DNA of 64,000 nt. Origin: Streptomyces abyssomicinicus (GTDB lineage: Bacteria > Actinomycetota > Actinomycetes > Streptomycetales > Streptomycetaceae). The notes under the pieces were generated by a model. The model had not been told where the DNA came from. It worked only from the letters and a program-made list of their open reading frames with translations, and did no database searches. Where the stretch lies: NCBI RefSeq assembly GCF_008974245.1, contig NZ_BBZI01000005.1, forward strand, positions 1,474,751 to 1,538,750, given 5' to 3'. Below are positions 44,009 to 58,817 of this stretch, piece after piece (position 1 is the first letter of the stretch; every line of letters begins with the position of its first letter). The position numbers and the translations under genes are program-made.

Positions 44009-44649
44009 CGGCCGCGTGCCTGGCCGACCCCCGTACGGCGTACGATGACGTGCCGTACACGAGGGGTGGGGGAGTGGAACGAGCGACAGTCGCGGAGCTG
44101 CTGAAGTCCGCGGTGGAGGGCGACCAGGACGCCTGGCGAGCACTGGTGGACGGGCTCAGCCCGCTGGTGTGGTCCGTGGTCCGCGGCCACCGGCTTTCCG
44201 AGGCCGACGCCCACGAGGTCTACCAGATCGCCTGGTTCCGGTTCGCCCAGAACCTGGGCCGCATCCGGGAGCCCGAGAAGGCCGGCGCCTGGCTCGCGGC
44301 GACCGCGCGCCACGAGTGCCTCAAAGTACTGAGGGCCCAGCGCCGTTGGACGCCCACCGACGACCCCCAGGTGCTGGACCGGCCGTGCGACGGCTGCTCG
44401 CCCGAGCAGACCGTTCTGGAGAACGAGGCGGAGGCCGAGCGGGCCGACCGGCACCGCACGGTCTGGGAGGAGTTCGACGCGCTCGGCGACCGCTGCCGCC
44501 AGCTGCTGCGCCTGATCATCGCCCAGCCGCCGCCCAGCTACCGCGAGGTGTCCGTCGCGCTGGGGATCGCGGTGGGTTCCATCGGACCGATTCGACAGAG
44601 GTGCCTGCGCAGGCTGCGCAAGCGCCTGACCGACCGGGGGGTTCTGTGA
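44005..44649 (+). CDS. ECF-type RNA polymerase sigma factor
   Basis: 214 aa from ATG 44005, coupled to the protease stop; GTG 44074 (with GGGGGA) is an alternative that removes 23 residues. Sigma-2 region: LVDGLSPLVWSVVRGHRLSEADAHEVYQIAWFRFAQNLGRIREPEKAGAWLAATARHECLKVLR (in parts). A Cys-containing linker (RPCDGCSPEQTV) follows, then sigma-4: LLRLIIAQPPPSYREVSVALGIAVGSIGPIRQRCLRRLRKRL. The linker CxxC could sense metal or redox state. Its stop overlaps the next gene (GTGA). It probably drives this locus or its stress response. Confidence 0.9.
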   Translation: MTAACLADPRTAYDDVPYTRGGGVERATVAELLKSAVEGDQDAWRALVDGLSPLVWSVVRGHRLSEADAHEVYQIAWFRFAQNLGRIREPEKAGAWLAATARHECLKVLRAQRRWTPTDDPQVLDRPCDGCSPEQTVLENEAEAERADRHRTVWEEFDALGDRCRQLLRLIIAQPPPSYREVSVALGIAVGSIGPIRQRCLRRLRKRLTDRGVL

Positions 44650-45140
44650 ACGGCCGGACGACTTTCGACGGGGCGGACGAGGCGGGCGAGCCCTTCGACG
44701 AGGCCCAGCTGGCCGAGGTGGAGGGGCTGCTGCGGGAGGCGGCGCTGGTCTGCGACCCGGTGCCGTCCGCGCTGCGCGACGCCGCGCTGGCCGCCTTCGC
44801 CCTCCACGACCTCGACGCCCGGCTCGCCGAGCTCACCTTCGACTCCCTGGTCGACGCGGCACCGGTGCGCAGCGCCGTGGAGGCGCCGCGGATGCTCACC
44901 TTCGCGGCCGGCGACCTCACCGTGGACGTCGAGGTCGGCGAGGACGGGCTCCTGGGCCAGCTGCTGCCGCCCCAGAAGGCGGGCGTGGAGGTGCTGACCC
45001 GCCCCGCCCCGGAGGCGACCGCGTCCTGCGCCGCCGACGCGACGGGCGGGTTCTCCTGCGCCGTCGACGTCACCGGTCCGTTCGCCCTGCGGGTCCGGAC
45101 CGGCGACGAGGTGGTCGTCACGGAGTGGCTGCGGGTCTGA
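44646..45140 (+). CDS. Small protein partner of the sigma factor (possible regulator)
   Basis: 164 aa from GTG 44646, overlapping the sigma stop. Acidic N-terminal helices (AQLAEVEGLLREAALVCDPVPSALRDAALAAFALHDLDARLAELTFD), then a beta-rich domain (LTVDVEVGEDGLLGQLLPPQKAGVEVL, then FALRVRTGDEVVVTEWL). There is no zinc anti-sigma HxxxCxxC motif and no membrane segment. The position, directly behind the sigma gene, is that of an anti-sigma factor or of a specificity subunit. Role inferred from position only. Confidence 0.7.
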   Translation: MNGRTTFDGADEAGEPFDEAQLAEVEGLLREAALVCDPVPSALRDAALAAFALHDLDARLAELTFDSLVDAAPVRSAVEAPRMLTFAAGDLTVDVEVGEDGLLGQLLPPQKAGVEVLTRPAPEATASCAADATGGFSCAVDVTGPFALRVRTGDEVVVTEWLRV

Positions 45141-45189
45141 CGGCGGCCCGGGGAGGCGCCCCCGCCAGTGAGGCCCGCCGGGCGGCTCC

Positions 45190-45270
45190 CACCGGGCGGC
45201 TCTCCGGGCGGGCGCCGGCCGGCGGAGGTTCAGCCGGTGGACGTCCACCGGCGGGCGCCGGCCGGTGGAC
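45190..45270. terminator. Palindrome and GC repeat after the sigma-partner gene
   Basis: Perfect 18-bp palindrome CCGGTGGACGTCCACCGG (45234-45251) flanked by two copies of GGGCGGGCGCCGGCCGG-like sequence. It sits in the gap between the convergent partner gene and P450 gene and is probably a bidirectional terminator. Confidence 0.5.
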
Positions 45271-45285
45271 GCGGGCCGGCAAGCG

Positions 45286-46518
45286 TCACCAGGCGACCGG
45301 CAGCGCCTGCGGCCCGCGGATCATGGTCCGCCTGCGCCAGGGCACCTGGTCCGCGGGCACCGCGAGCCGCAGTCCGGGCAGCCGCTCCAGCAGCGTCGTC
45401 ACCAGCAGCTCCGTCTGGAGCCGGGCCAGCACCGCCCCGGTGCAGAAGTGCGGGCCGTTGCCGAACGCCAGGTGCGGATTGGGGTCACGGGCCAGGTCGA
45501 TCCCGTCCGGATCGGGGAAGACCTCCGGATCGCGGTTGGCGGCCAGGTACGACACGTACACCGGTTCCCCGGCGGCGATCGTCCTGCCCGCCAGCTCGAC
45601 GTCCTCCAGCGCGATCCTGGCCAGTCCCACGGTGCTGCGGTGCGGGATCCAGCGCAGCAGCTCCTCCAGGGCCGCGTCCCGCCGGGCGGGGCGGTCCAGC
45701 ACCCCGCGCATCCGGTCCATCAGCTCCGGCCGAGTGAGCAGCAGGAACAGCATCTGCCCGCAGTTGTGGGTGACCGCCTCGCCGCCGATCTGCAGCGGCC
45801 CGGCCACCCCGATCGCCTCCTCCTCGGAGAGCTCGCCGCGGCCGACGGCGGCGCCCAGCATCGCCAGCACGCCGCCCTCCGCGGACGCGTCCTCGCGCCG
45901 GGCGCGGATCGTCTCCGTGATCCACCCGTAGAGCCCGGCCTTGGCGCGCTCGGCGGCCTCGGCGCCGCCGGAGGTGGAGATGATCTGCCGGGTCCAGGCG
46001 TGCACCCGCTCCCGGTCCGGCTCCGGGACGCCCATCACCTCGCTGACCACGGCCAGCGGGAACGGCTCCAGCACCGTGGCGATCAGGTCCGCGGGCGGCC
46101 CCTGGGCCAGCAGGTCACCGACCAGCGGGTCGAGCAGTTCCTGCGCGCGGGGCCGCAGCCGCTTCATCGCGCCGACCGTGAAGGCGCCCGCGAAGGCGCG
46201 GCGCAGCCGGTTGTGGTCGGGCTGGTCGGCGAAGGCAAGGGAACCGGGGCGGGGCTTGAAGTGCGGGGCCAGCCGGGTGATCTGCCGTCGGGTCACCTCC
46301 GCCCGGCCGAACCGGGGGTCGTTGGTGACGGCGCGGACGTCCTCGTACCGGGTGGCCAGCCAGGCCCAGCCCTCGCCGTGCGGCAGACGGATCCTGGTCA
46401 GCGGGGCCTCGCGCATCAGATCGGCCAGCACCGGATCGAAATCGGGGCCGTCGATCTCGGGCGGCACCCATTCCCGGACGGGCGGAGGCGGGGTCGGGGC
46501 GGTGATCTCCTGGGTCAT
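45286..46518 (-). CDS. Cytochrome P450
   Basis: 410 aa from ATG 46518. Class I soluble bacterial P450. Heme ligand loop [15 protein letters not shown] (Cys about 355), ExxR in EELLRWIPH, and I helix [13 protein letters not shown]. The I helix keeps the acidic residue (GGE) but the following oxygen-activation Thr is Ala. No ferredoxin, reductase or biosynthetic genes are adjacent, so the substrate cannot be proposed. A solitary Streptomyces P450 may be a detoxification or tailoring enzyme. Confidence 0.9.
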   Translation of the reverse strand: MTQEITAPTPPPPVREWVPPEIDGPDFDPVLADLMREAPLTRIRLPHGEGWAWLATRYEDVRAVTNDPRFGRAEVTRRQITRLAPHFKPRPGSLAFADQPDHNRLRRAFAGAFTVGAMKRLRPRAQELLDPLVGDLLAQGPPADLIATVLEPFPLAVVSEVMGVPEPDRERVHAWTRQIISTSGGAEAAERAKAGLYGWITETIRARREDASAEGGVLAMLGAAVGRGELSEEEAIGVAGPLQIGGEAVTHNCGQMLFLLLTRPELMDRMRGVLDRPARRDAALEELLRWIPHRSTVGLARIALEDVELAGRTIAAGEPVYVSYLAANRDPEVFPDPDGIDLARDPNPHLAFGNGPHFCTGAVLARLQTELLVTTLLERLPGLRLAVPADQVPWRRRTMIRGPQALPVAW

Positions 46519-46617
46519 GGAACCACCCTGGGCGGGACCGGGGCGCCTGTCGCGTCCGGCTGCTCCGTGCGGCCTCACCGAAGGGCCCGGCCGGACCACG
46601 GCGGCCGCCCGGGACGG

Positions 46618-46651
46618 CACCGCCCCGCCCGGTGTTCCGGGCGGGGCGGTG
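46618..46651 (-). terminator. Strong terminator after isocitrate dehydrogenase
   Basis: Perfect 15-bp stem CACCGCCCCGCCCGG / CCGGGCGGGGCGGTG with loop TGTT, 26 nt beyond the stop. Confidence 0.88.
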
Positions 46652-46677
46652 CGGTGGGACCGGGTGATCCGGCGAGG

Positions 46678-50149
<3,472 letters not shown>

Positions 50150-50406
50150 CGGGCGCCTCCAGGGCTTTCCGTCCGACGGAGGGGGAGTCTCGTCACCTTG
50201 TCACCTGTTCGGTTCGCCGGGGATGTGTTCCGCCGTCCCCCGGGTTCCCGGCCGACGCCGGCAGGGGGACCTCCGCCCGGACGCCTGCGTGGCCCGGGCG
50301 GGCGGACCCATCCTGCCGCACCCGGCCGACTGCCCGTCATCCGCCCTGGTCAGGCGGGTGGTTGAGCGCCGCCGCGCCGGAGCGGAGGGTCGGCCGCCCG
50401 GCGGCG

Positions 50407-50437
50407 TTGACCTCGACCACGGTCGAGGTCCTACCGT
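50407..50437 (+). promoter_or_regulatory. MerR-type promoter/operator of the ABC exporter
   Basis: TTGACC (50407-50412), a 19-bp spacer and TACCGT (50432-50437). The spacer carries the palindrome CCTCGACCacGGTCGAGG. An over-long spacer with a dyad between -35 and -10 is the hallmark of MerR-family activation. The -10 ends 7 nt before the ATG, so the mRNA is probably leaderless. No MerR gene is adjacent in this window. Confidence 0.75.
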
Positions 50438-50444
50438 TCCGGAC

Positions 50445-52334
50445 ATGAGTATGGAGACCACCGCCTGGATGCAGCTCCACAGCGTGCTGAACGCCGACGA
50501 GCAGGCACGCCGCCGACCCCTGGCCCGCGCCACCGTGCGCCGCATCGCCGCCTTCGCCCGACCGCACCGCCGCCGGATCGCGCTGTTCCTGGTGCTCGGC
50601 GTCGCCACCGCCCTGCTCGCGGTCGCCGCGCCCGTCCTCGCCGGACGCGTCGTCGACGCGATCGTCTCCGGCGGCGACGAGGGCAGGGTGGTGCGGCTCG
50701 CCCTGCTGATCGCGCTGATCGCGGTGGTCGAGGCCGGACTCGGCATCCTCGCCCGCCGCCTCTCCGCCACCCTCGGCGAGGGCCTGATCCTCGACCTGAG
50801 GACCGCCGTCTTCGACCACGTCCAGCGGATGCCCGTCGCGTTCTTCACCCGCACCCGCACCGGAGCCCTGGTCAGCCGCCTCAACAACGACGTCATCGGC
50901 GCCCAGCGGGCGTTCGCCAACACCCTCTCCGGTGTCGTCAGCAACCTGGTCACCCTGGTCCTCACCCTCGTCGTGATGCTGACCCTGTCCTGGCAGATCA
51001 CCCTGCTCGCCCTGGTGCTGCTGCCGGTCTTCGTCGTCCCCGCGCGCCGCATGGGCGGGATGATGGCCCGTCTCCAGCGTGAGGCCGCCGCCCACAACGC
51101 CGCCATGGGCACCCGGATGACCGAACGGTTCTCCGCCCCCGGCGCCACCCTGGTGAAGCTGTTCGGCCGCCCCGGCGAGGAGTCCGCCGAGTTCGCCGAG
51201 CGGGCCCGCCGGGTCCGTGACATCGGCATCCGCACCGCCACCGCCCAGTCCGTCTTCATGACCGCCCTGACCCTGGTCTCCGCGCTGGCCCTCGCCCTCG
51301 TGTACGGGCTCGGCGGCTGGTTCGCCCTGCGCGGCAGCCTGGAGGCGGGCTCCGTCGTCGCCCTCGCCCTGCTGCTGACCCGTCTCTACGCCCCGCTCAC
51401 CTCACTGGCCGGGGCCCGGGTCGAGGTGATGACCGCGCTGGTCAGCTTCGAGCGGGTCTTCGAGGTCCTCGACCTCGAACCGCTGGTCCGCGAGCGGCCC
51501 GACGCCCGCGCGGTGCCCGACGGCCCGCTCACCGTGGAGTTCGACGACGTCCGGTTCGCCTACCCCGCCGCCGACAAGGTCTCGCTCGCCTCCCTCGAGG
51601 AGGTCGCCGCCCTCGACACACGCGGCGGCGAGGAGGTCCTGCACGGCGTCTCCTTCCGCGCCGAGCCCGGGCAGACCGTCGCCCTGGTCGGCTCCTCCGG
51701 CGCCGGCAAGTCCACCGTCGCCCAGCTGCTGCCGCGCCTGTACGACGCCGACTCCGGAGCGGTCCGCGTCGGCGGCGTCGACGTCCGCGACCTGACCGCG
51801 GCCTCGCTGCGCGGAGCGGTCGGCATGGTCACCCAGGACGGTCACCTCTTCCACGACACGGTCCGTGCCAACCTGCTGCTCGCCCGGCCCGGGGCGGGCG
51901 AGGACGAGCTGTGGGACGTGCTGCGACGGGCCCGGCTGGAAAACCTCGTCCGGTCCCTGCCGGACGGGCTGGACACCGTCGTGGGGGAGCGCGGCTACCG
52001 GCTCTCCGGCGGCGAGCGCCAGCGGATGACCATCGCCCGGCTGCTGCTCGCCCGCCAGCGCGTGGTCCTGCTGGACGAGGCCACCGCGCACCTCGACAAC
52101 ACCTCCGAGGCGGCCGTCCAGGAAGCCCTCGCCGAGGCCCTGGAAGGACGGACGGCCCTGGTGATCGCCCACCGGCTCTCCACCGTCCGCACCGCCGACC
52201 TGATCCTGGTGGTGGAGGCCGGCCGGGTCGTCGAACGCGGCACCCACGAGGAACTGCTCGCCCGCGGCGGCCGCTACGCCGAACTCCACCGGGCGCGCGG
52301 GGACGCGGAACCGGTGGCGGAGGCGGCCGTGTGA
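50445..52334 (+). CDS. ABC exporter (fused TMD-NBD, multidrug type)
   Basis: 629 aa from ATG 50445. Six membrane helices within about residues 35-330, with the coupling region RTRTGALVSRLNNDVIGAQRAF. The ATPase domain starts at about 375: Walker A GSSGAGKST, Q-loop VTQDGHLF, signature LSGGERQR, Walker B VVLLDEAT, and H-loop IAHRLS. Homodimeric B-family exporter. Substrate likely a drug or lipid; the MerR-type promoter suggests induction by the compound it exports. Start supported by promoter spacing (leaderless). Confidence 0.92.
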   Translation: MSMETTAWMQLHSVLNADEQARRRPLARATVRRIAAFARPHRRRIALFLVLGVATALLAVAAPVLAGRVVDAIVSGGDEGRVVRLALLIALIAVVEAGLGILARRLSATLGEGLILDLRTAVFDHVQRMPVAFFTRTRTGALVSRLNNDVIGAQRAFANTLSGVVSNLVTLVLTLVVMLTLSWQITLLALVLLPVFVVPARRMGGMMARLQREAAAHNAAMGTRMTERFSAPGATLVKLFGRPGEESAEFAERARRVRDIGIRTATAQSVFMTALTLVSALALALVYGLGGWFALRGSLEAGSVVALALLLTRLYAPLTSLAGARVEVMTALVSFERVFEVLDLEPLVRERPDARAVPDGPLTVEFDDVRFAYPAADKVSLASLEEVAALDTRGGEEVLHGVSFRAEPGQTVALVGSSGAGKSTVAQLLPRLYDADSGAVRVGGVDVRDLTAASLRGAVGMVTQDGHLFHDTVRANLLLARPGAGEDELWDVLRRARLENLVRSLPDGLDTVVGERGYRLSGGERQRMTIARLLLARQRVVLLDEATAHLDNTSEAAVQEALAEALEGRTALVIAHRLSTVRTADLILVVEAGRVVERGTHEELLARGGRYAELHRARGDAEPVAEAAV

Positions 52335-52386
52335 CCGCTCCGGCACCGGAACGGGAGCCCACGGGACGGGGGCCGGCACGGTCACG

Positions 52387-52420
52387 GCGGACGGACCCCG
52401 GGGCGCGGGCCCCGTCCGCC
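52387..52420. terminator. Bidirectional terminator after ABC exporter
   Basis: GGCGGAC / GTCCGCC arms with an inner CCCGGGGC-type stem, between the convergent exporter and beta-propeller-like genes. Confidence 0.6.
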
Positions 52421-52428
52421 CGACCCCG

Positions 52429-53502
52429 TCAGGAGCCGAGCGCCCAGAGGTGGACGGCCGACAGGTCGGCGGAACCGGTGGCCCAGGTGCCCGGTGCCGC
52501 GGGACGGGGACAGCCCGACACCCGGACCGGATAGCCGATCGGCCCCCGTACGGCCAGCGTGCGGCCGTCCACCAGCCAGTGACGGGGCTCGCCGGCCGTC
52601 TCCGTGGCCGCCACGACCGCGTCCTCGGCGGGGAACGCCGCCTCCAGGGCCCACAGGATCCGCTCCTCGGCCGTCACCCAGGGATCGACGGGGGACCACA
52701 CGGGCTCGGCGCCGCCCGCCGCGTCGCGCAGGCACAGGACCGCCTGAAGGGTGTCCACGGTGAGGAGCCGCCGCCCGGACGGGCTGGAGGCCAGCAGGAC
52801 CTCCTCGTCGAACCGGTCCACGGTGAGTGCCCGGCCGTCCCAACGCCCCCACAGCGCGGGAGAGTCCTCGTCCCCCTGCCCGACGCTCAGGCCCATGCGC
52901 GCGGGGTCCGGATGACGGCAGTGGTGGCCGGCCCCGAAGGTGCCGGTGTCCACCGACCCCAGCACGGTGCCGTCCGCCGCGTCGAGGACGGCCCACCGCT
53001 CCCGGGTCTCCCCGTCCGCCGCGTCCTGGCCGCCCGCCGTCTCCGGCGCACGGGAGCCCGCGTGGACCCGTACGTGCGCCCAGACCAGCTTCCCGTCCGC
53101 GGAGAACGCCGCGGAGCCGCCGTCCGCGCCCCGGTGGCCCCGGTCCCCGGCGTACTCGGCGAACGAGGAGTGCCGCACCGTGCACACCACGTCGGCCCAG
53201 CAGTCGTACCCGGCCTCCCACCGGGTGGTCCCGTCCGGCTCCACCGCCCGCAGCGCGTGCACCCCGGCGAAGAGCGCCAGTGAACCGTCGGGGGAGACGG
53301 CGGCGCCGCCGAAGTCGCGCGGCCACGGCGCGGGGAAGCGGACCGTGGCGCCGGACCCGTCCAGCCGCGCCGCCACCAGCTCCTCGTCGCCCCGCTGGAC
53401 CAGCAGCGGGCCGCCCGGCCCCGGCTGCGTCCACACGTCCCTCTCCCGGCAGGGACCCAGCGGCAGCGCGACGGTGGTGACGAGACGGGCGGGGTACTCC
53501 AC
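52429..53502 (-). CDS. WD40/beta-propeller-like hypothetical protein
   Basis: 357 aa from GTG 53502, with GGGAG upstream. Repeated Ser-Pro-Asp-Gly blades (AAVSPDGSLALFAGVHALRAVEPDG; AAFSADGKLVWAHVRV; LLASSPSGRRLLTVDTLQAVLCLRD) indicate a propeller of about six blades. No signal peptide, no catalytic motif. C-terminus DLSAVHLWALGS resembles a closing blade. Function unknown. Divergent from the racemase-like gene, with an AT-rich intergenic region for Streptomyces. Confidence 0.65.
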   Translation of the reverse strand: MEYPARLVTTVALPLGPCRERDVWTQPGPGGPLLVQRGDEELVAARLDGSGATVRFPAPWPRDFGGAAVSPDGSLALFAGVHALRAVEPDGTTRWEAGYDCWADVVCTVRHSSFAEYAGDRGHRGADGGSAAFSADGKLVWAHVRVHAGSRAPETAGGQDAADGETRERWAVLDAADGTVLGSVDTGTFGAGHHCRHPDPARMGLSVGQGDEDSPALWGRWDGRALTVDRFDEEVLLASSPSGRRLLTVDTLQAVLCLRDAAGGAEPVWSPVDPWVTAEERILWALEAAFPAEDAVVAATETAGEPRHWLVDGRTLAVRGPIGYPVRVSGCPRPAAPGTWATGSADLSAVHLWALGS

Positions 53503-53632
53503 GGCGGCTCCCGGTGCGGTTCGGCGACGGACCCTGTATGACAAATCCTGAATTCTTCCACAACTATCCTTTACCTGGGAGGAGTTGACAGGCGGATGGC
53601 GCAACAACACCGCTGTCTGGAAGGGTGGCCCC
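53503..53632. other. AT-rich divergent promoter region
   Basis: The stretch TGTATGACAAATCCTGAATT (53536-53555) and what follows is far richer in A/T than its surroundings. It probably carries the promoters of the propeller-like and racemase-like genes. No operator is recognised. Confidence 0.45.
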
Positions 53633-54310
53633 ATGAGCACGGCCGACCTCGTCCTTCTGCACACCTCGCCCGTCCACGTCCCGGTCTTCGACGCCCTGCG
53701 CGACGCGGACCACCCGGGCCTGGGGATGCGCCACCTCGTCGACGAGGGCCTGCTGGCGCGCGCCCGCGCGCACGGACCGGCCGCGGTCGCCGACGCGGTG
53801 GCGGGGACGCTGGCCGGGGCGGTCGCCGACGGCGCGCGAGCCGTGCTGTGCACCTGTTCCACTCTCGGCGGCGTGGCCGAGCGGGCCGCCGGGCGGGCGG
53901 GTGTGCCCGTGATCCGGGTCGACCGGCCCATGGCCGCCGCCGCGGTGGCCGCCGGGCGCCGGATCGCCGTGGTCGCCGCCGTCGAGAGCACCCTCGCACC
54001 GAGCGTGGATCTCGTCCGGGACGAGGCGGAGCGGGCCGGCCGGCCCGCCGAGATCCGCGCGCTGCTGGTGGAGGGCGCCTGGGCGCGTTTCGAGGCGGGG
54101 GACGCCGAGGGATACCTGCGGGCGGTCGCCCGGTTCGTCGACGGGGTCCGCGACGCCGACGTGGTGATGCTGGCCCAGGTCTCCATGGCATCGGCACGCG
54201 CGCTGGTCACTACTTCCGTCCCGGTGCTCGACGGACCGCGGACCGGCCTCGCGGCCGCCGCGCGGGCGGCGGGCCACGTGCTGCGGGGAGCCGATACGTC
54301 GTCGGGGTGA
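53633..54310 (+). CDS. Aspartate/glutamate-racemase-superfamily protein
   Basis: 225 aa from ATG 53633. Shows the family pattern with two Cys-like catalytic loops expected; the first is present as AVLCTCSTLGG (about 74-84), the second is replaced by VVMLAQVSMASARAL, with no Cys. Proline racemase/hydantoin-racemase-like members need both Cys or Cys/Thr. This may be an isomerase using a single Cys, or a maleate-isomerase-type enzyme. Substrate unknown. Follows AT-rich promoter. Confidence 0.75.
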   Translation: MSTADLVLLHTSPVHVPVFDALRDADHPGLGMRHLVDEGLLARARAHGPAAVADAVAGTLAGAVADGARAVLCTCSTLGGVAERAAGRAGVPVIRVDRPMAAAAVAAGRRIAVVAAVESTLAPSVDLVRDEAERAGRPAEIRALLVEGAWARFEAGDAEGYLRAVARFVDGVRDADVVMLAQVSMASARALVTTSVPVLDGPRTGLAAAARAAGHVLRGADTSSG

Positions 54311-54395
54311 GTGGTTCTGCCCAGGGCGGGCAGGTGTGGAAGGAGTCCAGAAGCCGGCGCGGCGCCGCCGGAGCCGACTGGATGGGAGACAAGCC

Positions 54396-54734
54396 ATGAC
54401 CGAGCCGTTCCCCGCGCCCGGTCCCGCCCCGGAGCCGGGGCCCGGACCGGAGCCGTTCCCCGACCCCGTGCCCGAGCCGGGACCCAACCCGGTGCCGACC
54501 CCCGAACCGCCCGGACCACCCGGACCGACGCCGCCCCGACCGGCTCCTCCGGGGCCGAAGCCTCCGGGGCCGAAGCCCCCGGGGCCGACACCGCCGGAGC
54601 CGGGGCCCACGCCGCCGGGTCCGGGGCCCGTCCCGCCGGGGCCCTCGCCGTCCCCGATCCCGCAGCCGCCGGGGCCGGAGCCGGTGCCCGACCCCGAACC
54701 CGGCCCTCCGCGGTCCGCGGGTCCGCGGCTGTGA
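54396..54734 (+). CDS. Proline-rich repetitive protein
   Basis: 112 aa from ATG 54396, with GGGAG upstream. About 45% Pro, with PxP and PGPxPPGP repeats over its whole length and little hydrophobic content. There is no signal peptide. Stretches such as GPKPPGPKPPGP are exact repeats. It reads as an extended, disordered linker-like protein. Low-complexity GC-rich DNA can give such an ORF by chance, but the start, ribosome site and following terminator favour a real gene. Confidence 0.55.
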   Translation: MTEPFPAPGPAPEPGPGPEPFPDPVPEPGPNPVPTPEPPGPPGPTPPRPAPPGPKPPGPKPPGPTPPEPGPTPPGPGPVPPGPSPSPIPQPPGPEPVPDPEPGPPRSAGPRL

Positions 54735-54747
54735 CGTGAACCTCAGG

Positions 54748-54779
54748 GGCGTCCGGTGCTTTCGCGCCAGACGCCCCAC
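54748..54779 (+). terminator. Terminator after proline-rich gene
   Basis: GGGGCGTC / GACGCCCC stem with a 16-nt loop, about 13 nt after the stop. It separates the gene from the Rpf-like gene. Confidence 0.7.
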
Positions 54780-54911
54780 CCCGCGTCCACCCGGGCATAT
54801 TCGTCCGGTGAAATCCGTCAACTGGTGGTTTACCGGTATGCCGTCCTCGGCAGGCGGCCGAATTCCTTCTTGTGACCCTCTGTCACTGCGCTTACGTTCT
54901 GTGTCTCCTGA

Positions 54912-57184
<2,273 letters not shown>

Positions 57185-57432
57185 CGGCCGCCCTCCGGCA
57201 TTCGCTCCAGTTGCACGGACTCCACGATGCCGGTCACGCCTCTTCCCGTCGTCGTCCCGGAGGCGTCCTTCCGTCCTTCACGGATCCTCCTGACGACGGA
57301 GTACCCGGAGAGATCCGATCCTCCCCCGGACGGGTGACACGGCGCACAGGGAACCGGCAGGCTTAGCAGGTCGCGGCCGGGGGCACTCGGATCATGACCA
57401 AGGGGGCGGGTGAACCGTTGAGAGGAGCGGCG

Positions 57433-58662
57433 ATGCGTCGTGGTGGGCCATCCGTACTCGGCATTGTGCTGGCAGGCGGCGAGGGAAAGCGCCTGATGCC
57501 GTTGACGGCGGACCGTGCCAAGCCGGCCGTCACCTTCGGCGGGACCTACCGCCTGGTCGACTTCGTGCTGTCCAACCTGGTCAACGGGGACATCCGGCAC
57601 ATCGCCGTGCTGACCCAGTACAAGTCGCACTCGCTGGACCGCCACATCACCACCACCTGGCGCATGTCCAGCCTGCTCGGCAACTACGTCACCCCGGTCC
57701 CCGCCCAGCAGCGGCTCGGCAAGCAGTGGTACCTCGGCAGCGCCGACGCCATCCACCAGTCGCTGAACCTCATCCGCGACGAGCAGCCCGACTACGTGGC
57801 CGTCTTCGGAGCCGACCACGTCTACCGGATGGACCCCCGCGAGATGCTGCGCCAGCACATCGACAGCGGCGCCGGCGCCACGGTGGCCGGCATCCGGGTG
57901 CCGCGCTCGGAGTCCTCCCAGTTCGGCGTCATCACCCCGTCCGCCGACGGCCGGACCGTGGAGCGCTTCCTGGAGAAGCCGGCCGACCCGCCGGGACTGG
58001 CCGACGACCCGGACTCCATCCTCGCCTCCATGGGCAACTACATCTTCACCACCGACGTGCTGGTGGAGGCCCTGCACAAGGACGCCGAGAACGAGGACTC
58101 CGACCACGACATGGGCGGCGACATCCTGCCCATGCTCACCGAGAGCGGCCAGGCCGCCGTCTACGACTTCAGCACCAACCACGTGCCCGGCGAGACCAAG
58201 CGCGACCAGGGCTACTGGCGGGACGTCGGCACCATCGACGCCTACTACGACGCCCACATGGACCTGCTCGCCGACCGGCCGGTGTTCAACCTCTACAACC
58301 GCGACTGGCCGGTCTACACCCACCACCCGATGCTCTCCCCGGCCCGCTTCAACGGCGGGGGCAACGCCACCGAGTCGATCGTGAGCGCCGGCTGCCTGAT
58401 CCGCGGCCAGGTCACCCGCTCCGTGCTCTCCCCGGGCGTGGTCGTCGAACAGGACGCCGTCGTGCAGAACTCGGTGCTGCACGACAAGGTCCGCATCGGC
58501 CGGGGCGCCGTGGTGCGCAACGCCATCCTCGACAAGAACATCGACGTCCCGCCGGGTGCGACCATCGGCGTCAACCCCGAGCGCGACGCCGAGCTCTACA
58601 CCGTCTCCGACAACGGCGTGGTGGTGCTGGAGAAGGGGCAGCACGTACCGGCGCCGATGTGA
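57433..58662 (+). CDS. glgC: Glucose-1-phosphate adenylyltransferase
   Basis: 409 aa from ATG 57433, with GAGGAG 7 nt upstream. ADP-glucose pyrophosphorylase: nucleotide site [54 protein letters not shown], glucose-1-P site [10 protein letters not shown], and the C-terminal left-handed beta helix ([20 protein letters not shown]). Makes ADP-glucose for glycogen synthesis. Followed by a hairpin terminator. No other glg genes are nearby. Confidence 0.96.
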   Translation: MRRGGPSVLGIVLAGGEGKRLMPLTADRAKPAVTFGGTYRLVDFVLSNLVNGDIRHIAVLTQYKSHSLDRHITTTWRMSSLLGNYVTPVPAQQRLGKQWYLGSADAIHQSLNLIRDEQPDYVAVFGADHVYRMDPREMLRQHIDSGAGATVAGIRVPRSESSQFGVITPSADGRTVERFLEKPADPPGLADDPDSILASMGNYIFTTDVLVEALHKDAENEDSDHDMGGDILPMLTESGQAAVYDFSTNHVPGETKRDQGYWRDVGTIDAYYDAHMDLLADRPVFNLYNRDWPVYTHHPMLSPARFNGGGNATESIVSAGCLIRGQVTRSVLSPGVVVEQDAVVQNSVLHDKVRIGRGAVVRNAILDKNIDVPPGATIGVNPERDAELYTVSDNGVVVLEKGQHVPAPM

Positions 58663-58759
58663 GACACGACGCCCTGACCGTCGCCCGTTTGGCGGACCCT
58701 CCCAGCCGTCAGTATCCTCCCCACCTGGTGGGACGGAATCGGACGAAGGTCCGCTGAAC

Positions 58760-58786
58760 GGCTCCCACCTCTTTCCTGTGGGAGCC
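58760..58786 (+). terminator. Terminator after glgC
   Basis: Perfect 9-bp stem GGCTCCCAC / GTGGGAGCC with a 9-nt loop containing a T/C-rich stretch, about 97 nt after the stop. Confidence 0.75.
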
Positions 58787-58817
58787 GCGCGGTCACTCGA
58801 TCGAGCTACGCGGCTGA

